From Hirsutella rhossiliensis (lineage: Eukaryota > Ascomycota > Sordariomycetes > Hypocreales > Ophiocordycipitaceae), in assembly GCF_020360975.1 (NCBI RefSeq), contig NW_025408674.1, positions 1,922,001 to 1,986,000 on the forward strand: a stretch of DNA of 64,000 nt, read 5' to 3'. A program made the position numbers and the translations under genes. Of this stretch, positions 26,561 to 38,449 are shown piece after piece. The notes under the pieces were generated by a model, which was given only the letters and a program-made list of their open reading frames with translations, did no database searches and was not told the origin of the DNA. The first letter of the stretch is position 1. Every line of letters starts with the position of its first letter.

Positions 26561-26570
26561 TTTATATTAT
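26561..26570 (-). promoter_or_regulatory. TATA-like box for the antisense frame of Gypsy-3
   Basis: The minus strand reads ATAATATAAAG about 155 bp upstream of the probable start at 26406, close to the 166-bp spacing in Gypsy-2. In such AT-rich sequence a chance match is easy, so this counts only together with the other families. Confidence 0.33.
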
Positions 26571-26796
26571 AGTTACGCGGCCGATATATAGGTAATACTA
26601 TAATAGTTACTCGGCGGCTACCGCTAGTATAATAACTATTAACGTTATAGAGTATAGACTAACGTATACTTATATAGGCGTATACGCGCGATATATAACC
26701 GAAATTACCTCTCTTCCTAACTAAATATATATAGTATAGCGAAAGTAATATATATTAAAGATATAGCTAAGACGTCTATATAGGAGGGGAGATAAT

Positions 26797-27053
26797 TATA
26801 AGAGCGCTACTTAGAGGTATAGGCTAATAAAGTACTTAGGTATATAGTACTAATATATTAGTAGGGTATTAGTAGGGAATCGTGCCTACCTTACTTATAT
26901 ATTATAGACCTCTTACTACTCTAACTAAAGAGGAAAAATCCTTCTTCCTATAAGCTTTAGTCTTACGATAAGGAGAATATAATATATATAGCGTAGTACC
27001 TCTAGCTATCTCTACTACCTAACTAATCGTACTATAATACGTATTCCCTTATA
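26797..27053 (+). repeat. 3' LTR of Gypsy-3 (257 bp)
   Basis: An intact LTR with TATAAGAGCGCTAC and ATTCCCTTATA ends, followed by the target duplication GAAAT. It holds the empty site (GTACT near 26832) at which the 5' LTR was entered by the solo Gypsy-1 LTR. Confidence 0.93.
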
Positions 27054-27058
27054 GAAAT

Positions 27059-27400
27059 ACGTTAGCTATAAATAATAAGTAAGATAATAAAGTTACTTAT
27101 AAGAGCTAATCGCTACGCCCGATATATTATAGGAACGACCCCGCTATATATATTTAGTATACTTAGAAGATTTCTCTAGTATTTTATCGTAGAAGCCGCG
27201 TAATAAATAAAAAGAATATAGTATAACGTTAAAACCTAGATAATTAATAAACTTAGCTAAATAAATACGCTTAAGGGTCTTATAGGAACGATCCTTTAAT
27301 ATACGACTAGATATACTATTAGTAGTATATCCTAAGGGATAGAAAGAATAAATAGGGAATATATATATACGCGATAAGGGTATATTTATATATAGCGGCT
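27059..27400 (-). pseudogene. antisense frame of Gypsy-1 copy B, 5' part
   Basis: The minus strand reads an open stretch (RILKDRSYKTLKRIYLAKF...) ending in a GT...CTTAC...TATAG interval just before the point where Gypsy-3 entered. The same place in copy C has a GT...CTAAT...TATAG interval, so a small intron may have joined two exons. A TATATATAAATA sequence, as in copy C, lies upstream near 27370. The conserved pre-LTR sequence and a degraded polypurine tract follow to 27447. Confidence 0.38.
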
Positions 27401-27447
27401 AAGGTAGTAGTAGGTCTTATAGATAAGACTAAAAAGAGTAGAGATAT

Positions 27448-27772
27448 TATATTATAACTATAGTTAGTAAGCTAAAAGAGATCTAGCTACCTTTATATAA
27501 TAAATTAGCTTAGAATAATAGTTAAGATAAGAAGTTACTTAGGCTTAGCTTACTTAAAGCGTATATAAGCTGAGTAAGCTTTATATAGATAGATTACCTT
27601 TTAAGAGTATAGCTTATAAGTAAGCTATAGTAAGCTATAAAAGGGATTACGGCTAGGACTATAATCTAAGGATAGTCTTTATAGGTATATATAGCTACCT
27701 ACTTTTACTCCTTTAAATAGATAGCTCTCTAGCTTTTAATATATATTATAATTATTACGATCTTTATTATAA
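27448..27772 (+). repeat. 3' LTR of Gypsy-1 copy B, first part
   Basis: It begins TATTATAACTATAGTTAG and matches the copy B 5' LTR up to GATCTTTATTATAA, where copy C is inserted. It continues at 35628. TATAA (27768-27772) is the left duplication of copy C. Confidence 0.88.
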
Positions 27773-28222
27773 TATAACGACCGGTATTATTCTTAAGGGA
27801 TAAACCTATCGAGGGGTTTATATTAGCAGATATAATAGGGCGTGGTTTAAGTAATAATAAGTATATTACGTTAGTAATAAGTTAAAGGTTATAGACTATA
27901 AACTATAACTAAGTAATTAGAATTAAAGATAGAATTATAATAAAGATCTATATTAAAAGCTAGAAAGCTATCTATCTAAAGGAGTAAAAGTAGGTAGCTA
28001 TATATACTTATAGAGACTATCCTTAGATTATAGGCCTAGCTATAATCCCTAACGTTAGATTATATAGAGCGTAGTAATCCTATTAATCCTAGATTACTTA
28101 GATCTCTACGATCCCCTCGATCCTATATCTATTAGATAGTCGTGCTAACTATTTATCCGTTAGACTATATTATATACTTAACGCGGTCGACCGTTAGCGG
28201 CCTAGTAGCTATAGTTATAATA
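27773..28222 (-). repeat. 3' LTR of Gypsy-1 copy C (450 bp, U3 type II)
   Basis: TATAACGACCGG at the left and TAGTTATAATA at the right on the plus strand. It aligns with 35173-35622. The inner half is shared with all Gypsy-1 LTRs; the outer half (about 28055-28222) is specific to this copy. Confidence 0.92.
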
Positions 28223-28280
28223 CGATATCTCCCCTCCTTTTAGTCTTATCCGTAAGACCTACTATAGCTACCTTAGCCGC

Positions 28281-28292
28281 TATATATAAATA
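28281..28292 (+). promoter_or_regulatory. TATA box for the antisense frame of Gypsy-1 (copy C)
   Basis: TATATATAAATA on the plus strand lies about 80 bp upstream of the antisense frame and just inside the 3' LTR. Copy B keeps the same sequence in mirrored orientation near 27370. Confidence 0.42.
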
Positions 28293-28359
28293 TACCCTTA
28301 TTACGTTATACGTAAGTATATCGTTCCTTATTTCTTTATCCTTTTAGGATATACTACTA

Positions 28360-29045
28360 ATAGTATATCTAGTTATATACTAAAAAATTATTCCTAAAAA
28401 GCCTCTAAGCGCGCTACTCTTACTAAATATATCGACTTAAGTAGAGATCCTACTAATATACTATATACTCGATACTTTAAGGTAAAGAAGACGAATTATC
28501 GGATAGCCGAAAATTCTTCGCGCTATAATAATTATATTACTAGTAGTCGTCCTTATTATAATAGTATTTTAGTAGCCTCTTCTTATAGGTATTTTCTAAT
28601 TCTTTCTATATATAGTAGCTAACGTATTTCTTTTAGTAACTAAATTATTAGCGGAGTAGCGTAGGCTATATTTTAAAGAGGAGGAAGCTAGAGAAGCCTT
28701 ATTAGAGCTTTAGGTATAGCTTACGAACCTTTAGTCGTAAATATCTATCGCCGTTAATCGTTTAGCTTATATTTAAAAGATTCGGAATCGTGCAAAGGAA
28801 AAGAGTTCTAAGTTATTTCGTTATAGTATCTAAGAAGTAGATACTAAGGATAGCGTTTTGCCTACGCTCGATACGTATAAGTATTAGGTAGTAAATAATT
28901 TATAATCGTTAGGTGTTCCTAATAAGGCAAATTAGTCCTCGTTTAATATTAGCGAGGAGTTTATAGATCTTAGTCCTTTAATCCCTCTTAAACTTTCTAG
29001 TAAAATTATTAAAGTAAAGAGCTATAGTAGGTTAAGTGCTTAAGT
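28360..29045 (+). pseudogene. antisense accessory frame of Gypsy-1 copy C
   Basis: The plus strand, opposite to pol, has a first open stretch at about 28364-28600 (TKYIDLSRDPTNIL, then YFKVKKTN). A GT...CTAAT...TATAG interval that may be an intron follows. A second stretch at about 28637-29045 is coiled-coil-like (YFKEEEAREALLEL, ISIAVNRLAYIQK) and ends SSKIIKVKSYSR, next to the pol chromodomain. The stops are TAA/TAG. Copies B and D share the position and the last residues but not the body. No homologue is recognised. Confidence 0.45.
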
Positions 29046-32000
29046 AGTTCCTAGGTATTTTCCTCTAGTCTATATCCCTTCTACTTAATAAGGTATTCTT
29101 ATTACTAACCTTATTTTCTTATATCTAGTATTTATTTTACTTTATATTCTTAATTATCGTTAACTTCGATTTTTTCCTATAGTTTAGCGTTTTATAGCGC
29201 TAGTTTTAATAATAAGATATAAAATATTAGGTATATCTATATTATTATTAGTAGCGAAAGTTCGTAGTTAATTTTTAAAATAGTTTTCTTAACCTTAAAC
29301 GGTCTAAGTTTCTTAAAATCTAATTTATTACTTAGTCGTTTTATTTTAATATTTCGTCGTATAAGGTAGACTATATCTCCCTTTCGAAAGATTAGTCCCT
29401 ATAATCTTTTCTAATTATAGTAAGTAGATATTTATTCTCTAATAAATTAAAGTTCTTATTATATTTCTTTATATAATTTTTATAGCTAATCTACTTATAG
29501 TATTGCTCGTTCCGCTTATAGTCCTTATCGAGTAACCTTAAATACTTCTAGGTTATATCTATAATTAGCGTATACTAGTAAGAGCTTAGTTATTTCTATA
29601 ACTAAGCTATTATAAGCTAGTTACGCTATTAATAGCTATTTAACTTAATTGTTTTATTCGTAGCTAATATAATATCGTAAATATTATTTAAGCGTTTAGT
29701 TAAGTCGTTCTATTTATCTATCTATTTATAGGTAATAAGCTATACTAAGCTTATATTTCGTCCTTAATTATACTATAAGAGCTTACTAAAACTTAGCTAT
29801 AAATATACTTCTTCTATTAAAGATAATCTTATTCGGTAGTCTATAATTACTAATAATAGTTCGTAGGAATATATATACTAGCTCTTCTATATTACTTACT
29901 TCTTTATATAGTAAAAAGTATCTATACTTTATTAATCTATCGGTAATAATAAATATACTATTATACTTAACGTTAGTTATAGGTTCTTTTAATAGTAGTA
30001 GCTTTATAATATAGTCGAAAGCTATCGAATCCTATAGTTTCTCTAGTACTAGTAGCGGTTATAATTCTCTATATAGTTTATATCGTTTAGCTTTACTTTA
30101 TACGTAAAGTTTATATTCTTTAATAACTTATCGTACTACTTCTTTAAGCTATAAGGAGTTATATTATTATTTAATCTATTTTATTATTCTTTAGATTCCT
30201 TAGTATCTATATATTAGATATTTATATATATCTTATATAACTTTATCTTATAATTCTAGTAGTATCTAGATTTTATTTTTATATATTAGAACTTCTAAAT
30301 ATTCTATATTATATCCGTTTAGTACTTTATATTCTTTTATTTATTTTAGGATCTTTTAGTATATCGAGTTATTAGGTTATACTTTAAATATTATATTTAG
30401 CTATCGTTACTAGTAGTTCCCGTTTTCGTTAATTTCTAGGAGCTATCCTTTTACTATAGGTGCCCCTATATTATAGTTACTTCGTCGACTAAGGGTATTA
30501 GCTTAACTATTTTCTATTCCTTTTTTATAGATTATTTTATAGTTAAATTCTAAGAAGTATTCGGCCTATCGGATCTATCGTCCGTTTAACTATTATATTA
30601 TTATAAAGTATAAGATATTCTTATAATTTATATAGACCTTAACTTTATACTTACTTTCGAGAAGGTAGTATTAAAATTCCTTAAAAGCTTAAATAATTAT
30701 AAGGAATTCTTTATTATAGATAGGGTAATTAAGTTCTACGCTATATAGCTTTTTCGAATAAAATATAATCGGTTATAATCTTCCTTTATTATCTTTTTAT
30801 CCGATTTATACTCTTAGAGTAAAGTCTAATATATCGGTTTTAAGTTCGATTTATCGTTTTAGATTAAAGGTAGTTAAAACTAGTTCTTATATAATTATAG
30901 TTTTAATATATTTAAAAGCTTCGTTAGCTTTATCGTCCTATATAAATTCTTTTTCCTTCTTTATTAAGTTATATAGTAATACTATAATCTTTCTAAAATC
31001 TTTAATAAATCGTTAATAGTAATTTATAAATCCTAGGAAGCTTTATATATCCTTAACGTTCTTTAGCGTTAGCTATTCTTTAATTAAGTTAATCTTATCT
31101 TATTATATTTATATCTCTCTTAGTAAGATCGTATATCTAAGGAAGTCTACTTTTTATATATAAAACTTACTTTTCTTTAGTTTAACTAGTAACTTTATAT
31201 TCTAAAGTACGCGGAGTACCTTATAGACGTATTCCTTATATTCTTCTAAGGTATCCGAGAAGATTAGGATATTATCTAGGTATACTACTATAAAGATATC
31301 TAAGTATTCGCGTAGGATATTATTAATTATCCGTTAGAAGGTAGCTAGTATATTTATAAGTCTAAATAGTATTACTAGATATTTAAATAGTCTAAATTTC
31401 GTTTTAAAGGCTATTATCTATTTATATCCCTTTTTATATATATTAAGTTATAGGCGCCTTTAAGGTTAAGGGCTATAAACTATTTTTTACTATATAGTCG
31501 ATCTCGTAGTTCCGATATAAGCGGTAATAGTATTCGGTCCTTTATTATAATATTATTTAAGCGTCTATAATCGATAACTAGTTATAGTTTACCGTTTTTC
31601 TTTAAAATAAATATAACTAAGTAGCCTACTTTAGATATTAACGTTTATATATATCCCTTTTATAGATTCTCGTTAAGGTAGTCGCGTAGCGTTTATAGTT
31701 ACTTTTCGTTTAAGTTATAGATCTTATAAAACGTCGGCGTTATTCTATCCTTAAGATAAATTTCGTAGTCCTATTAGCTATATTTAGGTAACCCTATCTT
31801 AAGTTCTTCCTTAAAGAGTTTATTATATTTCCGGTATTTCTAAGGGATATTCTTTCTTCTATCTTATAGGCTTTATTCTTTCTTTTAAGAGCTAGTTTCT
31901 CTTAACTTAAGCTCTTTATTAATTTATTTAAGGTCTTTCCTTAAAGTAGTAATAACTCTTTAGATCTTCGTACTATATCCTTTATTCTATTTATATTAGT

Positions 32001-35000
32001 TACTAGGTTATATAGCTATATTAATTAGTATATAGGTCTTATTAGTCGATTTTATTATATCCGCTAGTTTAGTTACTATTTTCGTTTATATCGCTAAAGC
32101 CTATAATAATTTACTTAAACGGTTATCCTTTTTATCTTATTTAGTAGCTAAATTATTATAAAATTTTACTTTCTTCTAAATCTACTAGTCCTAGAAACTT
32201 ATATCTTCGTTTTAACGTAGCTAGCTAGTTTTCTAGTTAATTAGTAGGTTGCTCTCCTATAGTTATAGAAGCCCTAATATAAGGTTATATTCTTTAATAT
32301 CTATAATATCGAAGTTAACTCGTTTATTATAGCCCTAGATATTAATATCGAGGTAATTAATCTCTATATTAATAATTCTATTATTATCGTTAAAGGCCTC
32401 TCCTTTAATATTTATAAGTTTATATAGATCTATCTTATATCTCTATATAAGTTAGTAACGATTAATAACTTTAAGTAAAATATAATTACCTATTACGCTA
32501 TAATCTAAAAGTATATATATATAATATCCCGCGATTTAGATATCTAATACTATTTAGTTACTATAGCTTACTATTACTATATATAGGGTCCTTAGATCTT
32601 ATTATATTATACTAGTCTATAGCCCTTTTATGGATAGCGTACCTTGTTTTTTACTTAGTCCTTATTTATTTTATTTAGGTATTCTTCTTCGATTTATTAT
32701 TAATATTATTTCTTTATATTTTCGTCGCGTAGTATTATATTAGGGCTTAAGAGACTAATTTCTTATAGCTAATTAAAGATTTCCTATTTCTTAACGCTAT
32801 ATCGTTTATATTATACTACTTCGTAGTTAATTATATACTATGCTTTATAATTCTATTTATTTTTATATTAAAGATTAAGTTTTCGTTCTATATCTTTCTA
32901 TTTTACGCGTAGTTTATCTATATTAATTTTTCCTTAGTCGAATATAGCTTATAGCCTTTATATATATTACTAATAATCTTTTAGTATACTATTATATCGT
33001 TTATACTATACTTATGCTTTTTTATATTTATAAACTCTATAGTTTAGGTATATATATTTATTATAATCTTCTTTATTATATTTAATTCGTTACGTAAGTC
33101 TTTAAAAGATTAATAGTTTAGATATATTAAAGTAAGTAGCGTTATACTATTCCTTTATTTTAGCGTATTTATAGATTTTATATATCTTTAAAAGATATCT
33201 TATTAATAAACCGTAATTATCGCGGTATTTAAGTAGCGTGCCGTAATTAGGTTCTAATAATATAACTTAGTTATCTAGGTAGCGTTAATCGATTTTCTAG
33301 TAATCTAGTTTTATACTTAGGTAGGGTTTTAAAAGTACTTATCCCTTAAACCTAACTAGGAAGGTATTATATTATGCCTTTATCTAAAAGTATATTATAT
33401 AATCTAGGTAAACGTATAATATCTATAAAATATACTTATAGTACTTATAAGTAAGTAGTATTTATAGATCGTTTCTAAATTCTCCTTATAGTTACTATTC
33501 TCATTATAGAGCTATAAAGGTATCGACTACGGCGATAGCTATAGTATAGTCTCCTTTATATAGTACCGGTTAATATCGAATTAATATAGCTTATTAGTTT
33601 TCTATAAGAATTTAAGGCGTTTATTAGGTTTTAATTTTAAGTATTTCTTTAAATTCTTTAAAGTATAAAGCGTATTTTCTAATTATAGTATTCTCCCTTA
33701 ATAGTAAGGATAGTAGTATAAGTTAGTTCTTATCTTTTATTTCTCTAGGTATTTCTTATTCTTTAGAGCTTATATCGTCGATACTTTATTATTCTTCTTT
33801 AAGTAGTTATCTAAGTTTCGTAAGTATAAGGGCTATATCTATATCTTCTTTATTATATTATTTATAGACTACCTATTATTATTATCGATTTTTATTTTAT
33901 ATATCTTCCTAGAATCGTTTACCGTTCTTCTTAATCTAGTCTTAAGAGACTCCTTTAAGATAGGGGTATTCCGGTTCTATAAATTTAACTTATTTCTATA
34001 TTTTAGGATCCCTTTATTATATTATTATAAGGGTCTTCTTTAGTAGCTTTAAGAACTATCTAGTACTATTCTTATCGCTTAAGTATACTATATATTCGTT
34101 ATCGTAGTATATAGTCTAACTAAGGAGTTTATACTTTAGTTCCTATCTATTAGTAGCGTTTAAGTATTTCTTACCTTTTAAGGCTAGTACTTAATAGGTT
34201 TTCTTCTCTTTATAAGGTTATCTATATTCTTTAGAGTAATATTTATATTTCCTATAGTTAAAATACTTTCCTTTACTTTTCTATATTATATCTAGATCTA
34301 TCCTACCTAGGTTAGTTATATAGGCATAGGTAATAGGAGTTTCGCGCTTCTTTTTATAGTTAGCGCGTCGGTTAAAATTATTCTAATAAGAAGGGTTCTA
34401 GTTTCCTCTTCCTTATTTCTTTTCTTAGCGTTACGTATACTATCTATCGTCGATTTATACTACTATAGCGATATAGTTTAAGAGGCCGTTAGGTCGATCT
34501 TCCTTATAGAGTTCGTCCTTAACTTCTTCCCTAAGTCCGTCGTAGAATCGCGATATAAGGGGTTCGTCGTCCTATTTAAGTTTTAAGGTAACTTAACGGA
34601 ATTTAGTAGTATAGTCCGATACTAAGGTCCTTTATTAGAGTTCTCGAAGTTTTTATTTAGCTTCTTATTCTTCGTTAGTTATTCCGAATACCTTAGTAAT
34701 AGCTTCTTTAAATCCTTAGAAACTAATAAAGACTTTATCTATTTTACTATTTCGTTATACTAGTTAGTTATTAAGATAGTCCCTTATAATAGGTCTAAAC
34801 TAAGCGAGTACTATTCTAGATAAATAATTTCCTACGTAGAGTACCTTTTCGATTAGGTTTAAAAGTTTCGTTAGGTAGAACTAGTAGTAGGCCTTAAGTT
34901 AGGTAAGAAAGTCTTAAAGAGTGCTATAAGTACCGTCGAATAGTCCTAGCTACTTTAGTTTAACTACTTCTTTAAGGTCCCTAACTTATTTATTGCCTCC

Positions 35001-35030
35001 TCCGTTCCTAAGTAACTATACCTTATATTA
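29025..35030 (-). pseudogene. gag-pol relic of Gypsy-1 copy C
   Basis: On the minus strand: Gag at about 35030-34300, zinc knuckle near 34280-34240 (Cys and His as Tyr), protease at about 32400-32210, RT at about 31950-30950 with YLDN at 31271-31282, RNase H to about 30450, integrase at about 30350-29400, and a chromodomain at about 29115-29027 (YLIKQKGY-type). There is no frameshift large enough to notice; the damage is nearly all C-to-T and G-to-A. It aligns with copies A, B and D throughout. Confidence 0.87.
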
Positions 35031-35172
35031 AAGGGTAATAATCTCGCGTATTATATCCTAAGGCAATATAGTAGCTTTAGAGTTAGTTAATCTAGCTTAC
35101 TATATAGGTATATTAATAGTTACGATATTACTTAGAGTAACGCGGTATTATACTAAATAAGAGCTTTTAACG

Positions 35173-35622
35173 TATAATAACCGGTATTATTCTTAAGGGA
35201 TAAACCTATTAAGGGGTTTATATTAGTAGATATAATAAGGCGTAGTCTAAGCAATAATAAGTATATTACGTTAGTAATAAGTCGGAGGTTATAGACTATA
35301 GACTATAACTAAGTAATTAAAATTAGAGATAGAATCGTAATAAAGATCTATATTAAAAGCTAAAGAGCTATCTATCTAAAGGAGTAAAAGTAGGTAGCTA
35401 TATATACCTATAGAGACTATTCTTAGATTATAGGCCTAGCTATAATCCCTAACGTTAGATTATATAGAGCGTAGTAATCCTATTAATCCTAGATTACTTA
35501 GATCTCTACGATCCCTTTAATCCTATATCTATTAGATAGTCGTGCTAACTATTTATCCGTTAGACCGTATTATATACTTAACGCGGTCGACCGTTAGCGG
35601 CCTAGTAGCCGTGGTCGTAATA
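35173..35622 (-). repeat. 5' LTR of Gypsy-1 copy C (450 bp, U3 type II)
   Basis: Same length as the LTR at 27773-28222, ending GTGGTCGTAATA on the plus strand, followed by the duplication TATAA. Confidence 0.92.
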
Positions 35623-35627
35623 TATAA

Positions 35628-35797
35628 TCTTATCTTTAATCCTAGTTACTTAATTACTTAGTTATAGTCTATAGTTTATAATCTTTAACTTATTACTAAT
35701 ATAATATACTTATTATTACTTAGACTACGCCCTATTATATCTATTAATATAAACCCTTTAATAGGTTTATCCCTTAAAAATAATACCGGCCGTTATA
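35628..35797 (+). repeat. 3' LTR of Gypsy-1 copy B, second part
   Basis: It resumes the copy B LTR after copy C and ends TACCGGCCGTTATA. AAATA (35798-35802) repeats the five bases before 4810 and closes copy B. Confidence 0.9.
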
Positions 35798-35802
35798 AAA
35801 TA

Positions 35803-38449
35803 AACCTCCTTTATATCCTTTTTAGATATAAGGATAAGATATTTAGAAATATCTTTAATAAACTTTAAGGTAGAAGCCCTAGATAAATTCTTAGAATATA
35901 AAGCCTTAGTTAAAAATAACTAGGATAATATTACTATAAAGGAAGTCTTTTCGGATAATATAAAAGAATTCCTATATAAAATAAAACCCTACTACTTAAG
36001 AAAGGGAATTAAATATTATACTAGCCCTCCTAGGACTCTTAAATTAAACGGAGTAATATAAAGGATTAATAGGACTATTTTAAATAAAGTCCGAGCTATT
36101 TTATTTATAGTAAAACTACCTAAATATCTATAGGGAGAAGCTATTTTAATAGTAGCCTATTTATATAATAGAACCTATTACTTATAAATAGGCTTCTAAA
36201 CTCTTATAGAGAAGAAAGAAAATAAATCTCTAGCCTTAAAAGAGTTAAAGAAAATTAAGACCTTTAGAAGTACTATTTTTTATAAAAATAAAGACCCCTT
36301 AGATAAGCTAGAAATAAGAGTTTATAAGGGTATTATTATAGGCTATACTAAAAATGCTTATAAAATATATAACTTTTTAAAAAGAAAGGTAATAATTTCT
36401 AAAGATATTATTATCCTAGAAAATAAATTTATAGAAAATTAAAAAAAAGAAGACCTTAAGGACTTTAACTTTAATACCTTACCTTCTATAAATAAAGTCC
36501 TAGATAACTATTTATAAAGGGAACCTATATATAAAGAAAGTAATAACTTATCTTTAAAAGAAGAGAAAAATAACCCTTTTATAGAGAAGGAAGATAACCC
36601 TCTTATAGAAAAGGAAGATAACCCTCTTATAAAGAAGGAAGATAACCCTTTTATAAAAAGAGGAAATAATCCTCTTTTAGAAAAGGGATTAAATAAGGAT
36701 CTAAAAATCTATATTAGTATACCTAAGAAGCTAAACGGATTTTATAAAGACTATATTATATACCCCGAAATAAATACTATATTAAATAGTAAAAGTAAAG
36801 AGAATATTCTATCTTTACTAGAAAATAAGGATCCTATAAAGCCTAAAACATTTAAATAGGCTATAAATAGCTTAGAAGCTATAGAATAGAAAAGAGCTAT
36901 ATTTCTAGAAATAAAAGAGCTCTTAAACTAAAATACCTAGGAATTAAAGCCTCTTCTTAGTAATAAGGAGGCCCTAAGCTACTATTAGGTCTATAAATTA
37001 AAGCGGGATAATAATAATAATATTATTAAATATAAAGCCCGCTATATAGTATAAGGATTTAATTAGGTCTATAGCCTAGATTATTTAGAAACCTTTTTTA
37101 TAATAGTAAGACCTAAATCTATTAAAATACTACTTATAATACCTATTTTTAATAATTATACTCTACTATAATACGATATAAAAAATGCCTTTATATATAC
37201 CGAAATAGATATAGATATTTATATAAAAATCCCTATAAGCTATAAAGAGCTAATACTTAAAGACTAGTTTAATAAAAACTAGTATAAGTATAATATTAGC
37301 TATTTATAGTTTCTAGAGCTATATAAAAAGAAAAGGCTAGTAATAAAATTAAAGAAAGTATTATACGGCCTTAAATAAAGCCTAAAGCTTTAGTATAACT
37401 ATCTTAGCTTTATATTAGCTAAGATAGGATTTTCGGCCCTTCTTATAAATAAAGGGGTATTTATAAATATATAATATAAAATTATAATAGTAATCTATAT
37501 AGATAACCTCTTAATAATAGGGCTTAATAAAGGTATAATAAATAGTCTACTTAAAAAAGTAGTAGATTATATAAAGGTTTAGTATCTAAGCAAACTAAAA
37601 GACTTCTTAGGAGTATATATAATTATAAACTAAAGTAGAAAGGAGATATTTATATCCTAGGAAAAATATACTTATAATAAAATATAAGAATATAATAAAG
37701 AAGACTTAGGGACTTTTAATACGCTTACTATAATAGGAGTAAAGCTTAAAAAAGCTATTATAATACCTTTATAAAAAGAAATCCTTATTTACTAAAGGGG
37801 AATAAGGGCTTTATTATATCTAGCTATAATAAGTAGGCTAGACATTTTATATACTATTATTTCCTATACTAGATTTACTTTTAAACTAAATAATACGTAT
37901 TTTAAAGCGTTAAATACTATCTAGAAATATTTAAATAAATACCTTAACCTAGGGATAATTTATTACTATAATATCCCTTATACTTATAATTTTATAAAAG
38001 GTTATTTTAACGCTAGCTAGGCGTTTAACCTTATAAATAGAAAATCCGTTTTTAAATACTATTTCTATATTTATAAAAATATTATAAGTTAGGCTAGCTA
38101 GAAGTAAAAATCTATAGCCCTATTAACCTCTAAAGCTAAATTTATTACCCTTAGGGAGGCTAATAAAGAAGCTTTATATCTAAATCGGCTATTTTATTTA
38201 ATAAATAATAGCTTATCTATTAAAGTCCTTAATACTATACCTCTTATCTTAACGGATAATAAGGTAGCTATTAAATTAGCTAAAAATCCGGAATTTTATA
38301 AAAAGATAAAGTATATAAATATTACTTACTTTTATACCTAAGAAAATATTAAGGAAAAGAAGATCTGGATTTTCTATATTAAATCTAAAGATAATATTAC
38401 CGATATATTTACTAAGGAGCTAAAAAGAAAAAAATTCTTTAAGTTTTAA
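35803..38449 (+). pseudogene. pol relic of Copia-1 (integrase core, RT, RNase H)
   Basis: The Ty1/copia order is kept on the plus strand. Integrase core and C-terminus lie at about 35803-36430 (PPRTLKLNGV, YLYNRT, KIKTFRSTIFYKNKD). A linker with an 8-residue repeat follows. RT lies at about 36850-37700 (QVYKLKRDN, IKNAFIYTEIDID, KKVLYGLKQ) with YIDN at 37496-37507. RNase H follows (ASQAFNLINRKS, PLILTDNKVAIKLAKNPEF) and the frame ends near 38449 with IFTKELKRKKFF. The stops are TAA/TAG. Domain by domain it resembles Copia-2 but is a different family. It is the oldest layer seen, since copies A and B both lie in it. Confidence 0.87.
36571..36685 (+). repeat. 24-bp tandem repeat in the Copia-1 linker (about 4.5 units)
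   Basis: The repeated unit GATAACCCTCTTATAGAAAA and its end GGAA encode NPLIEKED-like octapeptides. It lies in the variable linker between integrase and RT. Confidence 0.85.

Larger units (their letters stand above)
18759..27053 (+). mobile_element. Gypsy-3, full-length Ty3/gypsy element (8295 bp, 7806 bp without the solo LTR in it)
   Basis: Perfect duplications GAAAT flank it (18754-18758 and 27054-27058). The 257-bp LTRs start TATAAGAGCGCTAC and end ATTCCCTTATA. The plus strand carries gag and pol, and a long decayed frame on the minus strand lies between pol and the 3' LTR. A polypurine tract (GGAGGGGAGA) directly precedes the 3' LTR. It is inserted in the 3' region of copy B. I see no chromodomain in it. 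Confidence 0.92.
27773..35622 (-). mobile_element. Gypsy-1 copy C, uninterrupted full-length chromovirus (7850 bp)
   Basis: Two 450-bp LTRs of equal length (27773-28222, 35173-35622) and perfect duplications TATAA (27768-27772, 35623-35627) bound it. It is inserted within the 3' LTR of copy B. This is the only complete, unbroken member of its family in the window, so it is the best reference for the family: LTR, gag, protease, RT, RNase H, integrase, chromodomain, antisense frame, polypurine tract (GGAGGGGAGATA on the minus strand next to 28222), LTR. Confidence 0.93.
4810..35797 (+). mobile_element. Gypsy-1 copy B, full-length Ty3/gypsy chromovirus opened by three later insertions
   Basis: Perfect 5-bp duplications AAATA flank it at 4805-4809 and 35798-35802. 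The order is 5' LTR 4810-5302, gag-protease to 8272, [Gypsy-2], RT to chromodomain 15229-18440, 3' region with an antisense frame, [Gypsy-3], 3' region to 27447, then a 3' LTR 27448-27772 broken by [copy C] and finished at 35628-35797. Removing the three inserts (6951, 8295 and 7850 bp) and their 5-bp duplications leaves 7877 bp, against 7850 bp for copy C of the same family. It lies in the Copia-1 integrase region. Confidence 0.9.
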
